Of a stretch of 64,000 nucleotides of DNA, positions 12,437-24,371 are shown piece after piece (position 1 is the first letter of the stretch; the number at the start of each line of letters is the position of its first letter). The notes under the pieces are model-generated. The model was not told the DNA's origin. It did no database searches and saw only the letters and a list, made by a program, of their open reading frames with translations. Origin of the DNA: Nageia nagi (lineage: Eukaryota; Pinophyta); NCBI GenBank assembly GCA_050084985.1, contig JBITNC010000001.1, forward strand, positions 210,676,001 through 210,740,000. Reading direction: 5' to 3'. Made by a program: the position numbers and the translations under genes.

Positions 12437-13773
12437 GACTATAGGTAGAATATTTATGGATGAATGGGTAGGAATATATTATTTCATAGAACTTGTAATG
12501 CCTAAAAATAGTTTGAAACAATCAACTAAATGGAGGTGCATATGTTATAGTTGGGAAATAAAAAAAGAACATAAAATTCAACTAAAAAAGATACAATTAA
12601 AAAATATTATGGGAAAAAATTATTAGTATGAAGAAGTAGATGGTAAGAAAATAAGTATTATAAAGAAAAAAGATAAAATATAATATCTTCATCTTAAATA
12701 TCAAGAGATTTATGAAAATGAGATGAAGAGAAGAAAAAAGATTTCTAAAAGGGATGGAACAATAAATCAACATATGGATAAAGAGAATTAGTCAAATCTA
12801 ATTACTAAGACTGTATAATTTTATACTATATTTCAAATTTTAAAAAATGGTAGGCCTATTTTATATATTTCATTATTTAAAGAATTTCTCCATTTTGTTC
12901 GTATACAAAACTTTAAATTACCATAATACCATTGGTTTGAGATCAGTGCATGGGATATTGCAAACAATATTGTAGCTATTTAGATGCAAGATTTATGAGA
13001 AAAGGTAAGAGAGATATAAAACTTATTTTATTATCCCTATATGAAGTTATAGTTATTGATCATACATCTTGAGTTTACTTATATGTTTACACTTTTCAAG
13101 AATCTGACTATAGGTAGAATATTTATGGATGAATGGGTAGGAATATATTATTTCATAGAACTTGTAATGCCTAAAAATAGTTTGAAACAATAAACTAAAT
13201 GTATGTGCATATCTTATAGTTGGGAAATAAAAAAAGAACATAAAATTCAACTAAAAAAGATACAATTCAAAAATATTATGGGGAAAAAGTATTAGTATGA
13301 AGAAGTAGATGGTAAGAAAATAAGGATTATAAAGCAAAAAGATAAAATATAATATCTTCATCTTAAATATTAAGAGATATATGAAAATGAGATGAAGAGA
13401 AGAAAAAAGATTTCTAAAAAGGATGGAATAATAAGTCAACATATGGATAAAGAGAATTAGTCAAATCTAATTACTAAAATTGTATAATTTTATACTATAT
13501 TTCAAATTTTAAAAAATGGTAGGCCTATTTTAGATATTTCATTATTTAAAGAATTTCTCCATTTTGTTCGTATACAAAACTTTAAATTACCATAACACCA
13601 TTTGTTTGAGAGCAGTGCATGGGATATTGCAAATAATATTGTAGCTATTTAGATGCAAGATTTATGAGAAAAGGTAAGAGAGATATAAAACTTATTTTAT
13701 TATCCCTAGATGAAGTTACAGTTGTTGATCATACATCTTGAGTTTACTTACATGTTTACACTTTTCAAGAATT
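12437..13773 (+). repeat. 669-bp direct tandem duplication inside the hAT pseudogene
   Basis: GACTATAGGTAGAATATTTA at 12437 recurs at 13106, and the sequence between runs in parallel to the shared end ACTTTTCAAGAAT (to about 13103 and 13773). By eye identity is about 97%. It duplicates the part from the N-terminal finger to the first DDE-region Asp, so it happened well after the element had started to decay, since several stops are shared. Confidence 0.92.
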
Positions 13774-14386
13774 CGAACTCATAAGATAACCTCACTTGCT
13801 AGTAATCCAAAAAATATCATAAAGTTATAATGCTAAAAATTTATGCAATCTCATTGTTATTTATCTAAAACACATAGTAGTGATGGACAATTATGATATA
13901 GCTACAAAGTTGATATGTGTAGGGGTTGATGGTGCATCTATAATGCAAGGAAATAAGAATGGAATTTATGTTAATATTAAAATAACCTATGCTCTGTACA
14001 TGATAAAAATTCATTACATGGCACATAAAATGAATATTTATTACAAAATAGTTAGTAATTTTGAAATTATTGCTAAGGTGGAGAATTTAGTTCATGACAT
14101 TCATTCTTATTTTGTACATAGCTTGAAAAGAATTGTATAGTTTTAACAATTTATTGAAAGGTTAATGGATGGTAAAAAATTGCTTAACAATATTTATACT
14201 AGATGGATTTCTTTGTATTTTTTTGTACTTAGAGTATGCAAAGAATATATCTCATTAAGTGGGTATATGTAGAAAAATCCAATAGAAGTTGATAAAGCAA
14301 AATATGTATTATACAAGTTAACAAATATTAAAACATTACTCAATTTTAAAAGAAATGCATAATGTGATGAAAATAGCTCAAATAAG

Positions 14387-14387
<1 letters not shown>

Positions 14388-14459
<72 letters not shown>
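14388..14459. repeat. (TA)n microsatellite, about 35 units
   Basis: An uninterrupted TA run of about 70 bases lies within the hAT pseudogene between the TRWIS block and the C-terminal part. Confidence 0.97.
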
Positions 14460-14464
<5 letters not shown>

Positions 14465-15724
14465 ATTTTGTAAGGGAAATAAAATATATTTGTCTTATCT
14501 TAGACAACTTTTATCTTGGAAAAGATAACTTTATGGGTAATAGATTTGAACCATGGTAATCTATCATCAATTTAAAACATCTAAAAAGCTTCTTGAAATT
14601 TGATATCATGGGTTACCTTCGTATTGGTGTTCATGATAAATTGATTCCAATGCATTATTATTATAGGAATGATGATATTTATATGGAAGGTTTAGAATAA
14701 ATACCTATAACATCATAATTTTTTGATCATCTTATTTCTAATGTAAGAAGAAAATTACAAAAGGTATCAAAAAGGGTGTTAAGTGAAATAAGAGATCAGT
14801 TTAGTAAGGATGATTTGATGGAGTCAATGAGTATAGTTCACCCATATTTTTTATCAATATATAATAGTTGCATGATTTCAATATATAATAAATACATGAG
14901 TAATATTATGAAACACTTTTGTTGATAGGTTCATATTAATGGTTTAAAAATTCTTAGTATTTTAGAAAAGAATAGTTGATAGATCAATCAAACCAATTCA
15001 ATGTTACTATGTATAAACAATACAAGCAATTGAGTGAACCAAGTAAAAATGACTTAAAAGTATGATTATGGGGTAGATTGTATCCAAGTACAATTTTGCA
15101 AACACAAATAAGTTAATATTTTTTACTATACAAATAACGTTAGATAATGATTTTGGGATCTATTAAGGATAAATGGGATTTTTAGTGCATTAGGTTATAT
15201 CAAATCAAAAGTTTGTAATAGATTGGATAAGAACTTGGAAACATGTTTAAGAATTTATACATCTAAGTATGCCTTAGATAATTTTCCATATGATAGGGTT
15301 GTTTCTACATGATATTCAATTGCAAATAGGAGAGGAGCATCAAGGACTAAATTTGTTGAACATGCTAAAAATGGGGAAGTGGAAGTAATTCACAAAGATA
15401 AGTTTTATGAGAAAATTATTGAAAAGGGATTATTTCAAATGCAAGAAAATAATAAAGATGAAGATAAAGAAAGTGAAGATGCATAATTTTCTTTTAGTCT
15501 TATCAAATTCATTTTTTATATAATATGTTTTAATTTCATATTGATTGAAAAGATATGTGATATTATTTAATATTTTCGAATCTTAGATTTTTTGTGTAAT
15601 GTGTAATTTGAATTATTGTTTGAATTTATAAATTATTTTTTATCTTACTCAATTTTTTAAACTATTTGAAAATATTTCAAATATTATTAGTTATTTATGA
15701 ATATCAAATTTTTAAGTGAGCAAT

Positions 15725-15965
15725 TGCAAATTGTATATGAGATGATAAGCATGTAGTTGCAGTCAAGCTAGTTACATGTAGTGGCATTCAAGCTAATTGC
15801 ATTTTGTTATAGATAGGATCATTGCATCTGAGCTAGTTCCATATTATTGCAACTACCTTGACTACAACTACATGCAACCAACCTAGTTGTAACTAGGTGT
15901 AACCACCTCATATGCAACTAGATGCAACTAGCTCGAATACAACTACATGCATCCAGGTTAGAAGA
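15725..15965. repeat. Degenerate GCAACTAG/ACATGCA tandem repeat
   Basis: Short variants of GCAACTAG, TACAACTACATGCA, AAGCTAGTTACATG and TAACTAGGTGTAACC recur through about 240 bases. The vocabulary (GCAACTAG next to ATGCA) is shared with the clearer 26-bp array at 19430-19868, so the two blocks bracket 15.97-19.43 kb. Confidence 0.55.
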
Positions 15966-16499
15966 ATGTTATAGTAATACCAGATGTAAGCAATTGTATT
16001 TGGGTGAAATGCATTTATATGCATCTTAGCTAGTTGTAATTACTTGCATATAACCTAACTGTAGCTCTTTTCTCTTAACATGGTTATGTGTATTTCTAGT
16101 TTGTTATAATAAGTTACCAAATTAACTACCCAAAAAAATTATTACAAATTTATAATCAAGTTAAAAAAATTACAAATCCATATAATGATATATATCTAGT
16201 TTTATGAATATGTTACTTACAAAATGGTAAACAACATCATCAAACAACATACAATAAGTGTTATGCATATCATAACAATTAGGTTTTCAATATTCTAACT
16301 AGATTGCATAACCATGAGTGTAAAAGGAAAATAACAACAAAATTAGTTACCATAGTATATTGAATAGTAAATAATTAAAATTAAAAAATACAAAATAATC
16401 TAAATTTATATAATAAGATTTATAAAATTCTCATATAAAATGGCAAGCCTCCCACATTACTAAAATGATAATACTTCACTAAAACTATTAAGATCATAT

Positions 16500-19320
16500 A
16501 TATCCCACTTCAATTCGATGGTTGTTGAGCTAAGGCTTATGCTTCTGAACACTCTTGAGTTTCTCTATAAAATACATTTTCCTTTTCTAGGTTAATAGCA
16601 AAGAAATATATTTTTGAAATAATATCATGTTCTCCCTTCAATGGATTAACAATATCAAATTGTATAGATGAAGTACTCACATCTTTCTTCTTCAACAGAT
16701 TCTTATAATCTATGTTGTATTCTTGGATGATCAATTTTAAAAGTTGATTTTCTTATTTAAGTTAAGAAATAATTTTACTTTTCTCTACCCATTATAGCAA
16801 GCATGCCTTTACATTTTTGAAATGCTACTACATCACTTTTGCTATATTCTTCAAGTTTGCATATCTTACTTGTGTTCAAAATTAAAATTGATTCTAACTC
16901 AGAAAATTTTGTAAAATACCATGAAAATATAATTTTAATTCTAATTATTAAAACTTACATTAGATCTTTACTTTTCCACATTTGATGTATTTAGTAATTT
17001 TTGATTATTTTTCAATTTATCAAAATAATCTTGGGCTTCCATATTGATATTTTCCAAATTATCGAGAGCCATGTTTAGAATATCATCAAATGCTCTCTTT
17101 TAAAACTTAAGATTCCTTTCATTTGAATCTTTCACCAAGGTATCAATGATAGTTATGTTATGTGCAATGACCTCATACAACTTGTCTCTTATATCAATGT
17201 TTTTTTACATTTCTCCTAAACACTTAATTTTTTCAAATAAGGAATGAGAATCTGGTTGATATTTTTTAAAGTAGCCTCTGCTACATCAATTGAATTTTTG
17301 AAATCTAAAGCATCATATATTAATTCTTTGCTTAACTTTTCTCAATATATTGATGGGGTTTTTTTATTTATCAACTATCTAAGTGGGTTTATGACCTTTG
17401 GAAAATGGTTACTCCCATCCAATTGCATCTTACACATCATATGTTGTTACACTAGTAACATTAGGTTGGCTAAGAAATTTTACAAACATATGGTTCAGCC
17501 TTAAATCGTCCAAACCATCAATTTCTATATTACATAAACTATCATTTGGTACATCAAGGTCAAAATGTATATGGGGAAAAGTTACTTGGATATCAACTTT
17601 AGAAGTATCATGATTACTTATTCCTTATGCTTGTGAGGGTGTAACTATACTACCTCTCATTATTTTTTATTATAGTGGTGGTGGTAGTGGAAAGAAAGAT
17701 TTACCCTATTGCTATGGTATTTTTTGTATATAGGTTAATACAAAAAATAATTATGTTTTATTTAAAACCTCCAAATATTTTTAAATAATTGAGATATATA
17801 ATTAACTAAATAAATATAAATTTCATACCACATGTTTGATATGATGGTGTACTTGTACTAGCCTACATATTTGGTCCATGTATGACTACTAATGGAGCTA
17901 CATTATGAATCATTATTTTAACTACCAAATATACATTAAGGAATTTTAATTATTAACTATAATGATTTTCATAGATAAATGGTAATCAATTTAATAAATT
18001 ACAATTTTAATTTTTACCTTCCTTCTCCTGCATAGGTATTGATTTTGGCTATTGTTCAAGAGTTTTGGAAGATTCCTCATAAATTTTATCTTCTTCTATA
18101 TTAGAATCAATTAAATGTAATTATCTACCACTACTATTCCTTCAATGCTTTTGAGATTTAGTTTGAGAACTAGGAGCTTGAGATGCTATGTCAAATTCTC
18201 CTTGAACTTCTTACGATCATTTTCCTCTCATAGCAAGCTCCCTTCTATCCTTCATCACATTAACTTTTTTCCAAAATAAAATGGATGTAATTAAAACTTT
18301 GAAAATAGATAAAACCTTAAAGTTTTAAAATTTTATATTAAAATTAGATGCAATGAACCTATAGCTAGGTAGGAGATAGAGCTTTTTGCACTATCATTTA
18401 ATGGTGTGATGTAGGTGGTTGTGATTATTTCAAATAAAATATTTCCTTATAGTATAGGGAGAGAATGAAATTAGTTGTATTTCCCACACCTATTATTTTT
18501 ACTCTAATCAACTCATACTTAATCTTAAATAAAATATAGGTTGACCTATCAAATTGAGTACCATTAAAGAAATGTATAACATAAAATACAACCCAAAAAG
18601 GTATATTAAATATTTACCTTGAAGAATCAATATACACATAAAAAACACAATACAAGCCTTAAGAAATTCATTCACCATAGAAGACATCAGAAGAATCCTC
18701 TTTTCTTTTGGGAAATCACTACAAATTAAACAAAAAAATTATGAATAGTTAAAAAGAAATAGTTTAATAAAATTTAACTATAAAATATAATGTACAATTC
18801 TAAAAAATAAAATCATACCTTATAATAAATATGTATTCAAATTATAATACTCCTTAAGATAAAATTTATCATCATTACTAATGAGTATACCAAAATGCAT
18901 GAGCTTGTCTCCTTGAAATAATAATCTGGTTAAGCAATCTATATCTTCAAGGTTGAAGGAGAAAGTGAAATTCTTCTATGTCATAGTCATTGAATTGGTG
19001 TTTACATCATAGTTCTAAATAATATTATCTAATGGCATATTCTCGATAGAAATTTAAATCATATAGATCAACTCATGCAAACATGACTTGTGCACCCATT
19101 CCTTGATTGATATATCCATTTCCTCTAGTAGAAGAATTAAATCATTGGTTGGGTGAGACTTGAAGTTAACATTCTTTTTCCTACCTTTATATCCATTATA
19201 GATACTCTTCAGTTTCTAATTATTTGATCCTATATTCCATTTTAAGTTATTAACCCTCAATATATGGTTAACACTTTCCTCTCTATAGAAAGCTATCCAT
19301 TAAAATGAAATGAATTCAAT
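16500..19320 (-). pseudogene. Unassigned coding-like region, minus strand
   Basis: I do not recognise a family. On the minus strand several stretches look more protein-like than the surroundings. About 18290-18010 gives FWKKVNVMKDRRELAMRGK and, further on, DSNIEEDKIYEESSKTLEQ. About 17210-17000 gives IDIRDKLYEVIAHNITIIDT and ALDNLENINMEAQDYFDKLK, possibly coiled coil. 16734-16537 gives a 65-codon open frame beginning MIIQEYNIDYKNLLKKKDVS. They are separated by AT-rich gaps that could be introns or decay. The flanking related repeats suggest a DNA transposon cargo or second ORF. This is a weak call. Confidence 0.25.
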
Positions 19321-19429
19321 AATAAAAAATGTATATATAGAGGTGGCATTAATTGCACTATGGATTTGTACAAGTGGCATCATCATATTCATGTGATAGG
19401 AGGTAATATTTAATACCTAGGTTGCAACT

Positions 19430-19868
19430 AAATCAAAGGCATTCTAAATGAAACCAAATTGGATGCATTTAGAATGCAACTAGATTATTCAAAATGCAAT
19501 TAACCTAGATGCATTTTGAGTTCAACCAACCTAGATGCATTTAGAATGTAATCATCCTAGATGCATTTTTAATGCATAAAGACTAGTTGCATTATGGATG
19601 CATCTAAATTAGTTGCATTTTGAATGCATACAAACTAGTTGCATTTTGAATTCATCTAAGCCAATTTCATTTTAATGCAACCAATCCATATGCATTAATA
19701 ATACAACCAAACTAGAATGCAACTAGACTAGATGCATCTAGAATGCAACTAGATTGGATGCATTTAGAAAGCAACCAAATTGGGTGCATCATTCTGAATG
19801 CAACTAGTTTGAATGCATATAGAATGTAGTTGACTTGGATGCATATAGAATGTAGTCATTATAGAGGT
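19430..19868. repeat. 26-bp minisatellite, about 17 diverged units
   Basis: The unit is close to AACYARRYTRGATGCATTTA followed by GAATGC. Successive units share 26-base spacing, with a few of 20-31. Nearly every unit holds ATGCAT or TTGCAT, a palindromic core, and GAATGCAACTAG at the junction. No reading frame is kept. Confidence 0.85.
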
Positions 19869-19869
19869 A

Positions 19870-21240
19870 TTTTGACTATACTTTGTATGTGTTACCATTT
19901 GCACATGTGATATATCTCTTCCATGTGTGATATGTCTCTTCCACATATGAAATATTTTATCATCTATCAAATTTTGGCATATTTTTTAGTTTGAATGACA
20001 AACACTTCTATAAAATATCAACACATCATTCATTTTAATGTAATCTCTCATTCATTTTTAGGTAGTGCTTAATAAAGAATGATCCTTAAGAAAAGTGGTT
20101 GTATATTTTCAATATGTTCAAGGATAGAGTTTCAAATAATGATAAAGATTATTTTGAAATACTATATAGAATATGAATAAATTATCCATAGATAAAATAT
20201 ATCAAGGTTTCTAACAATTTCAATCAAATATGGTCGATAACAAGCTAGTAAAAATTTTATGGTTTTATTTTAAGTCAAAAAAATTTATCATGTTAAATAT
20301 TACATATATGATTCTTTTTACTTAATTAATTTATAGAATAATATAGTCAACTTTTATTTTAAAACTTTATTCTTGAGCATTTATCATTATTGGTTTATTC
20401 TTGACTCTTATGTAGGTGTGAAGGATATTTTCACCTATGCCCCATAATTACAACAACCTAGAAGAGACATCTTCCATGGTAGAAACAACTACAATGGAGA
20501 TATAGTAGTTTTTAGTCATATTTGTTAGTTTCCACTTTCCCTTTCACCTAAATCTATTGAAGTCTTTAGAGGATATAGGAGACATCATCCATGGTGGAAG
20601 CTTGGAAGAACTACATTGTACTCAAAGTTTAATAATTCAATTTGTATATAAAGTTTTATATGCTAATTAGTTCTTACTTTCAAAAATTTACTATGATTTT
20701 AAAAACTAAAAAAAAAATTATCAATTTTTTACATTTATTTTTAGAAATTGTTCAAAGTTTCCTACCAATTTACATTATTTTTGAAAATTCACCATTAACT
20801 CAAATCAAGTTTCATTTACATTTTCTAGGAATTTATAGGTCCATTTTAAATGATGGGTCATAAAAAATTTTCTATCTGAAATATGTACCAAGATTTTCTA
20901 CATAGTTGTTATCATTTATTTCAGTAGTAGCTTAGTTTTATCATATAATCATTATCAAGATCTTATCTTTTGATTTTCTTCTTATAGGTTGTAAAAAATT
21001 AAGGGTTAAAGCATTTCATTAATAAAATGCCATAGCATTTCTAGAAATTTCTAGGGTTGACACATTTCATCAATAGATTAGGTATTTCTAAAGATATTTT
21101 GAGATTAGTTCCACATAGCCAAATACCAACATCAAGAATTCATCAGTATCAACTAAATTCAATATTTTTTAACACCACCTTGAGTAGTTTATATGATCTA
21201 TTTTGAGTAATGTTTACTTAAAAGGATGGCTTAAAAAAGC
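19870..21240. other. Gap without recognised gene
   Basis: AT-rich sequence with only short frames. Two related phrases, AGAGACATCTTCCATGGTAG near 20463 and GGAGACATCATCCATGGTGG near 20580, suggest a faint local duplication. The stretch just below 21250 probably holds the decayed 3' part of the neighbouring minus-strand Tat element, but I could not identify an integrase there. Confidence 0.4.
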
Positions 21241-21249
21241 TTCCTTCAG

Positions 21250-22365
21250 TGTTTTAATCAAATATTCTATTTTCAATTTTATGCACTAAGTATTCTAGGT
21301 TGTATACAACTCATCCTATAAGAGGTTAGTTTTATTCAAAATAATAATAATATCCATTTTGTAGCTCTATTGTATAAATAAGGTTATCATATTAAGTACC
21401 TCAAAGGACCAACCTAAGATATAACATATGTTGTATTTACAAGCATGTAGTATCTTAATTTTTTCATTGAAAATACAATAATAAAATACATTTTCTCTAT
21501 AGGTGTATATCTTGTATCATAATCAATTAAAGTTTTTCTAATGTAATAGATTTCTCTCTCTTTTTCTTCATCATTTTTTTGAGGTAACATTACCCCCAAT
21601 GCACTTAATGTGGCAAAAATATGAAGTAATAAATTCCTCTTAGAATCATAAAGGACTAATATAGGAGAATTAGTGAGGTATCTCTTTATGTTTTCTAAAT
21701 CTTTTTGACACTTTACATCCCAAATAAAATTTTTATCTTTCTTTAACAAATGAGAAAATGGTACCATCATGTCAGCTAGTTATGCAATAAAAATTCTTAC
21801 AACTTAAACTTTACCTTGGAGACTTCTTAAATATTTCAAATTTTAAGGTGGAGGAATATCAATACTAGATGAAAATTTCTTATGATCAACGTCAATTTCT
21901 CTCTTTAAAATAATAAAACTAAGTAATGTATTTAAAGAAACTCTACATGCATACTTTTGAGGTTTCAATGTCAACTTAAATTCTCTCATCCATTGAATTT
22001 TTTTCCTTAAATTTGAAATATGATCATATTTTCTCCTAGATTTAGTAATAATATCATTAACATATACTTCTATAGAATCTTGAACCAAATCATGGAACAT
22101 ACTTATCATAGTTATTTGATAAGTAGCTCTCATATTTTTTAATCCAAAAGGCATGACTACCTAACAAAATGTACCCTAAGGAGGAATAAAAGTTATCTTA
22201 TATTGATTCTTTGTGTTGATGTTTACTTGATTGTAGCTAGAAAAATTATCCATGAAAGATAAAATCTCATGGTATATTGTAGAATCTATAATCATGTCAA
22301 TATTCAGTATAGTAAAGGCATATTTTAGGCATACATTATTTATAACCCTAAAATTTGACATCTCA
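21250..22365 (-). pseudogene. Reverse transcriptase and RNase H of Tat element 2
   Basis: Minus-strand reading: FRVINNVCLKYAFTILNIDM, then ILSFMDNFSSYNQVN, MPFGLKNMRATYQ, and the active-site block IEVYVNDIITKS at about 22055-22066, where the family has YVDD. The first catalytic Asp is Asn, a G-to-A change. FKLTLKPQKYACRVS and EIDVDHKK follow. RNase H reads MMVPFSHLLKKDKNFIWD, then RYLTNSPILVLYDSKRNLLL and ALGVMLPQ. It ends near 21250 with ADPLRYLI and RATKWILLL, the Tat tether-side end. Confidence 0.9.
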
Positions 22366-23774
22366 CCTCACCATTAGTCTTAGCTATAGAAATAATCTTA
22401 GAAATCCATAGATAATAATCAATAGGAATAATAAAACTAGCAACAATGTATTTTTCTATTTCTTTTTTAATTGATAATGTTGCTTTAGGATGCATTTTCT
22501 TAGGTTTTTATTGGATAGATTTAGCATCATCATTAACAACTAGGCTATGAGTGAAACAATTAGTATAAAGACTAGGCATATCAAAATATGATTAAGAAAA
22601 CACATCAAAAAATTCTAATAATAGTAGGTGGTACATTTCCCTTTCTTTCAAGGTTAACCAAGCTCCTATTTTGATCAACTTTGGAATCTATTTGGTAATG
22701 ATATTTACTTCCATTATTTCCTCACTAAGATATGATATTTCATCATTGAGTTAGGGTGATATAGGAAATTCCATCATTCCTACATTCATACTTAGCTATA
22801 AGTACTCAAAAAATGGAGTGGTACCACCTAACCCCAAGTGACATTACCCCAATAATGATGGAATAGACTAACACTTCAAGAATTATATTTTTAACTCTAT
22901 TACTAATGTGATAAAAATGATAAAGAAGGCTTAAAATAAAAGGAAACTAACATGTAATGTCTACATCATCCTTGAAAACCACCTTTCTAAAACAAGCTTG
23001 ATGTTGTAAGATCCATGTAACTATCCTCTTTTCACTAGATTTGGGAAATTCACTTCTTACCACTAACATCTCGAGAATAGCATCATAATTATGAAAAATA
23101 TACACTCATAAAGAAGCACTATGTGGCAAGAAATGATCTACATAATAATCCTATAATTACTCAAAATGTCCCTTCATCATGATACAAGGTAGCTACTCAT
23201 CAAATATATCATGATCAATGACCTGGTTACAAGTATCAACATGCTAAATAATTAGATTCAAAGTTGATTTCATAGAGGTTAATGATTAAAACCCAATACT
23301 AGATGTTCTCTTAAACTAACCTTCATTTAGGATGGATTATATAATGCTTTGCTTATCATTAGCCAACCCTTTTCCATTGTATTGATATTTTTATATATAT
23401 TTACTAGCAAAAGTGGTATTGAAATGCCTACTTACTTATCCTAATAAAGTTTTAGGAAAAAAAGCATCATCTAATTGAATCTATATATTTTTCCTTCTTA
23501 CTCCTAATAAATAATGTTTACATTTGAAATAGGATCATTTGAGTCCTTAGGAATGGAGTAGTAATGTTGAGAATCATCCTTATTTGACTATCATCATTAG
23601 ATTTTAGGTATAGATAGGGCTATCTCAATTCCTTGAAACTCTTCCATATATAAACATCATGTATTTGATATGTGACCATGTTGACTTCTTGAATAATAAC
23701 CTCTTTAATGGGTTTTTTTACTCCCTCTTCATCATCAACTAGAGCATAAGGGATCAAAAATCACTATTATGCTT

Positions 23775-24293
23775 GGCACAAATTTGATACATTTTCTTTA
23801 GCATGGATAACTAATTGATGTATAGTATAAGTCACAACTCTAGTTTTATGGATCCAAGGTCTACCAAATAATAAATTATATGGCAACTTTGCTTAGAAAT
23901 ATAAACTTTTTGATGAATAAATTTACATTCTACTTCAATAGGCATAGTGACATAACCAATACTTTCCTTTTTAGTATTATCAAATCCTTTTATGCTAATG
24001 GTAGTTATTTTCATACTTGCATAAATAGAAGTAAAATACTTTTACAATAAATCAATTGAACAAACATTGATATTAGAACTAATATCAACCAATTCTTTTT
24101 TAACAAGAACACTATCAATATTTACATGGATATACAATCCTAAATTCTTTTTAATGACATCTTCAATAGGTAATTCACTATCTTGAAAGCAAAGCATATT
24201 ATAATTTACATCTATATCAATATTAGCAACTAATTTAGTAAAATTTGCAATAAGAATATTTGTATCTACAATATTTTTTAATGCATCAAACAA
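23775..24293 (-). pseudogene. Aspartic protease region of Tat element 2
   Basis: Minus-strand frames give VLVKKELVDISSNINVCSID (family: xxLVDNGSSxNVCxL), so the Asp stays but the DNGS loop is DISS. Next come TTISIKGFDNTKKESIGYVT (family: IKGFDGxRRExxGxI) and, after a shift, YNLLFGRPWIHKTRVVTYTI followed by HQ (family: YNxLLGRPWIHxxxAVPSTLHQ). The match to the Tat protease C-terminal region is strong. The enzyme would process the polyprotein; this copy is frameshifted between the last two blocks. Confidence 0.82.
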
Positions 24294-24371
24294 AGAATTT
24301 TTATGATCTATAGATAATTGTAAAAGATCAAAAATACATATCTTGGCATGCTTTAACTTCTCTAGGAATTA

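Larger units (their letters stand above)
12230..15485 (+). pseudogene. hAT-superfamily (DUF4371-type) transposase pseudogene
   Basis: The N-terminal part reads FMDEWVGIYYFIELVM and KWRCICYSWEIKKEHKIQ, matching the FxxxW...C..C finger region of plant DUF4371/ZMYM1-like hAT proteins. SAWDIANNIV follows. The best core stretch, 13880-14140, reads DNYDIATKLICVGVDGASIM, then QG, HYMAHKMNIY and VENLVHDIHSYF. Next comes TRWISLYFFVLRVCKEY. The C-terminal part reads NRRGASRTKFVEH near 15335. These follow family order (SxDEVT, FGADGVSVFQG, HCMAHRTNL, LHxYFxHSPKR, KTRWISM). Many stops, a 669-bp internal tandem duplication and a (TA)n run break it. In the second duplicate the first catalytic Asp (SLDEVTVVDHTS) survives; in the first it is Tyr. 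Terminal inverted repeats were not found. Confidence 0.78.

Noticed and set aside
14388-14459. (TA)n run as a functional element
   Set aside because: A plain dinucleotide microsatellite inside a pseudogene, with nothing to suggest more than slippage.
17244-17613. Plus-strand frames of 86 and 71 codons
   Set aside because: They overlap each other in different frames and are antisense to more protein-like minus-strand text.
20642-20863. 73-codon plus-strand frame
   Set aside because: A/T-driven composition and no motif; not supported as a gene.
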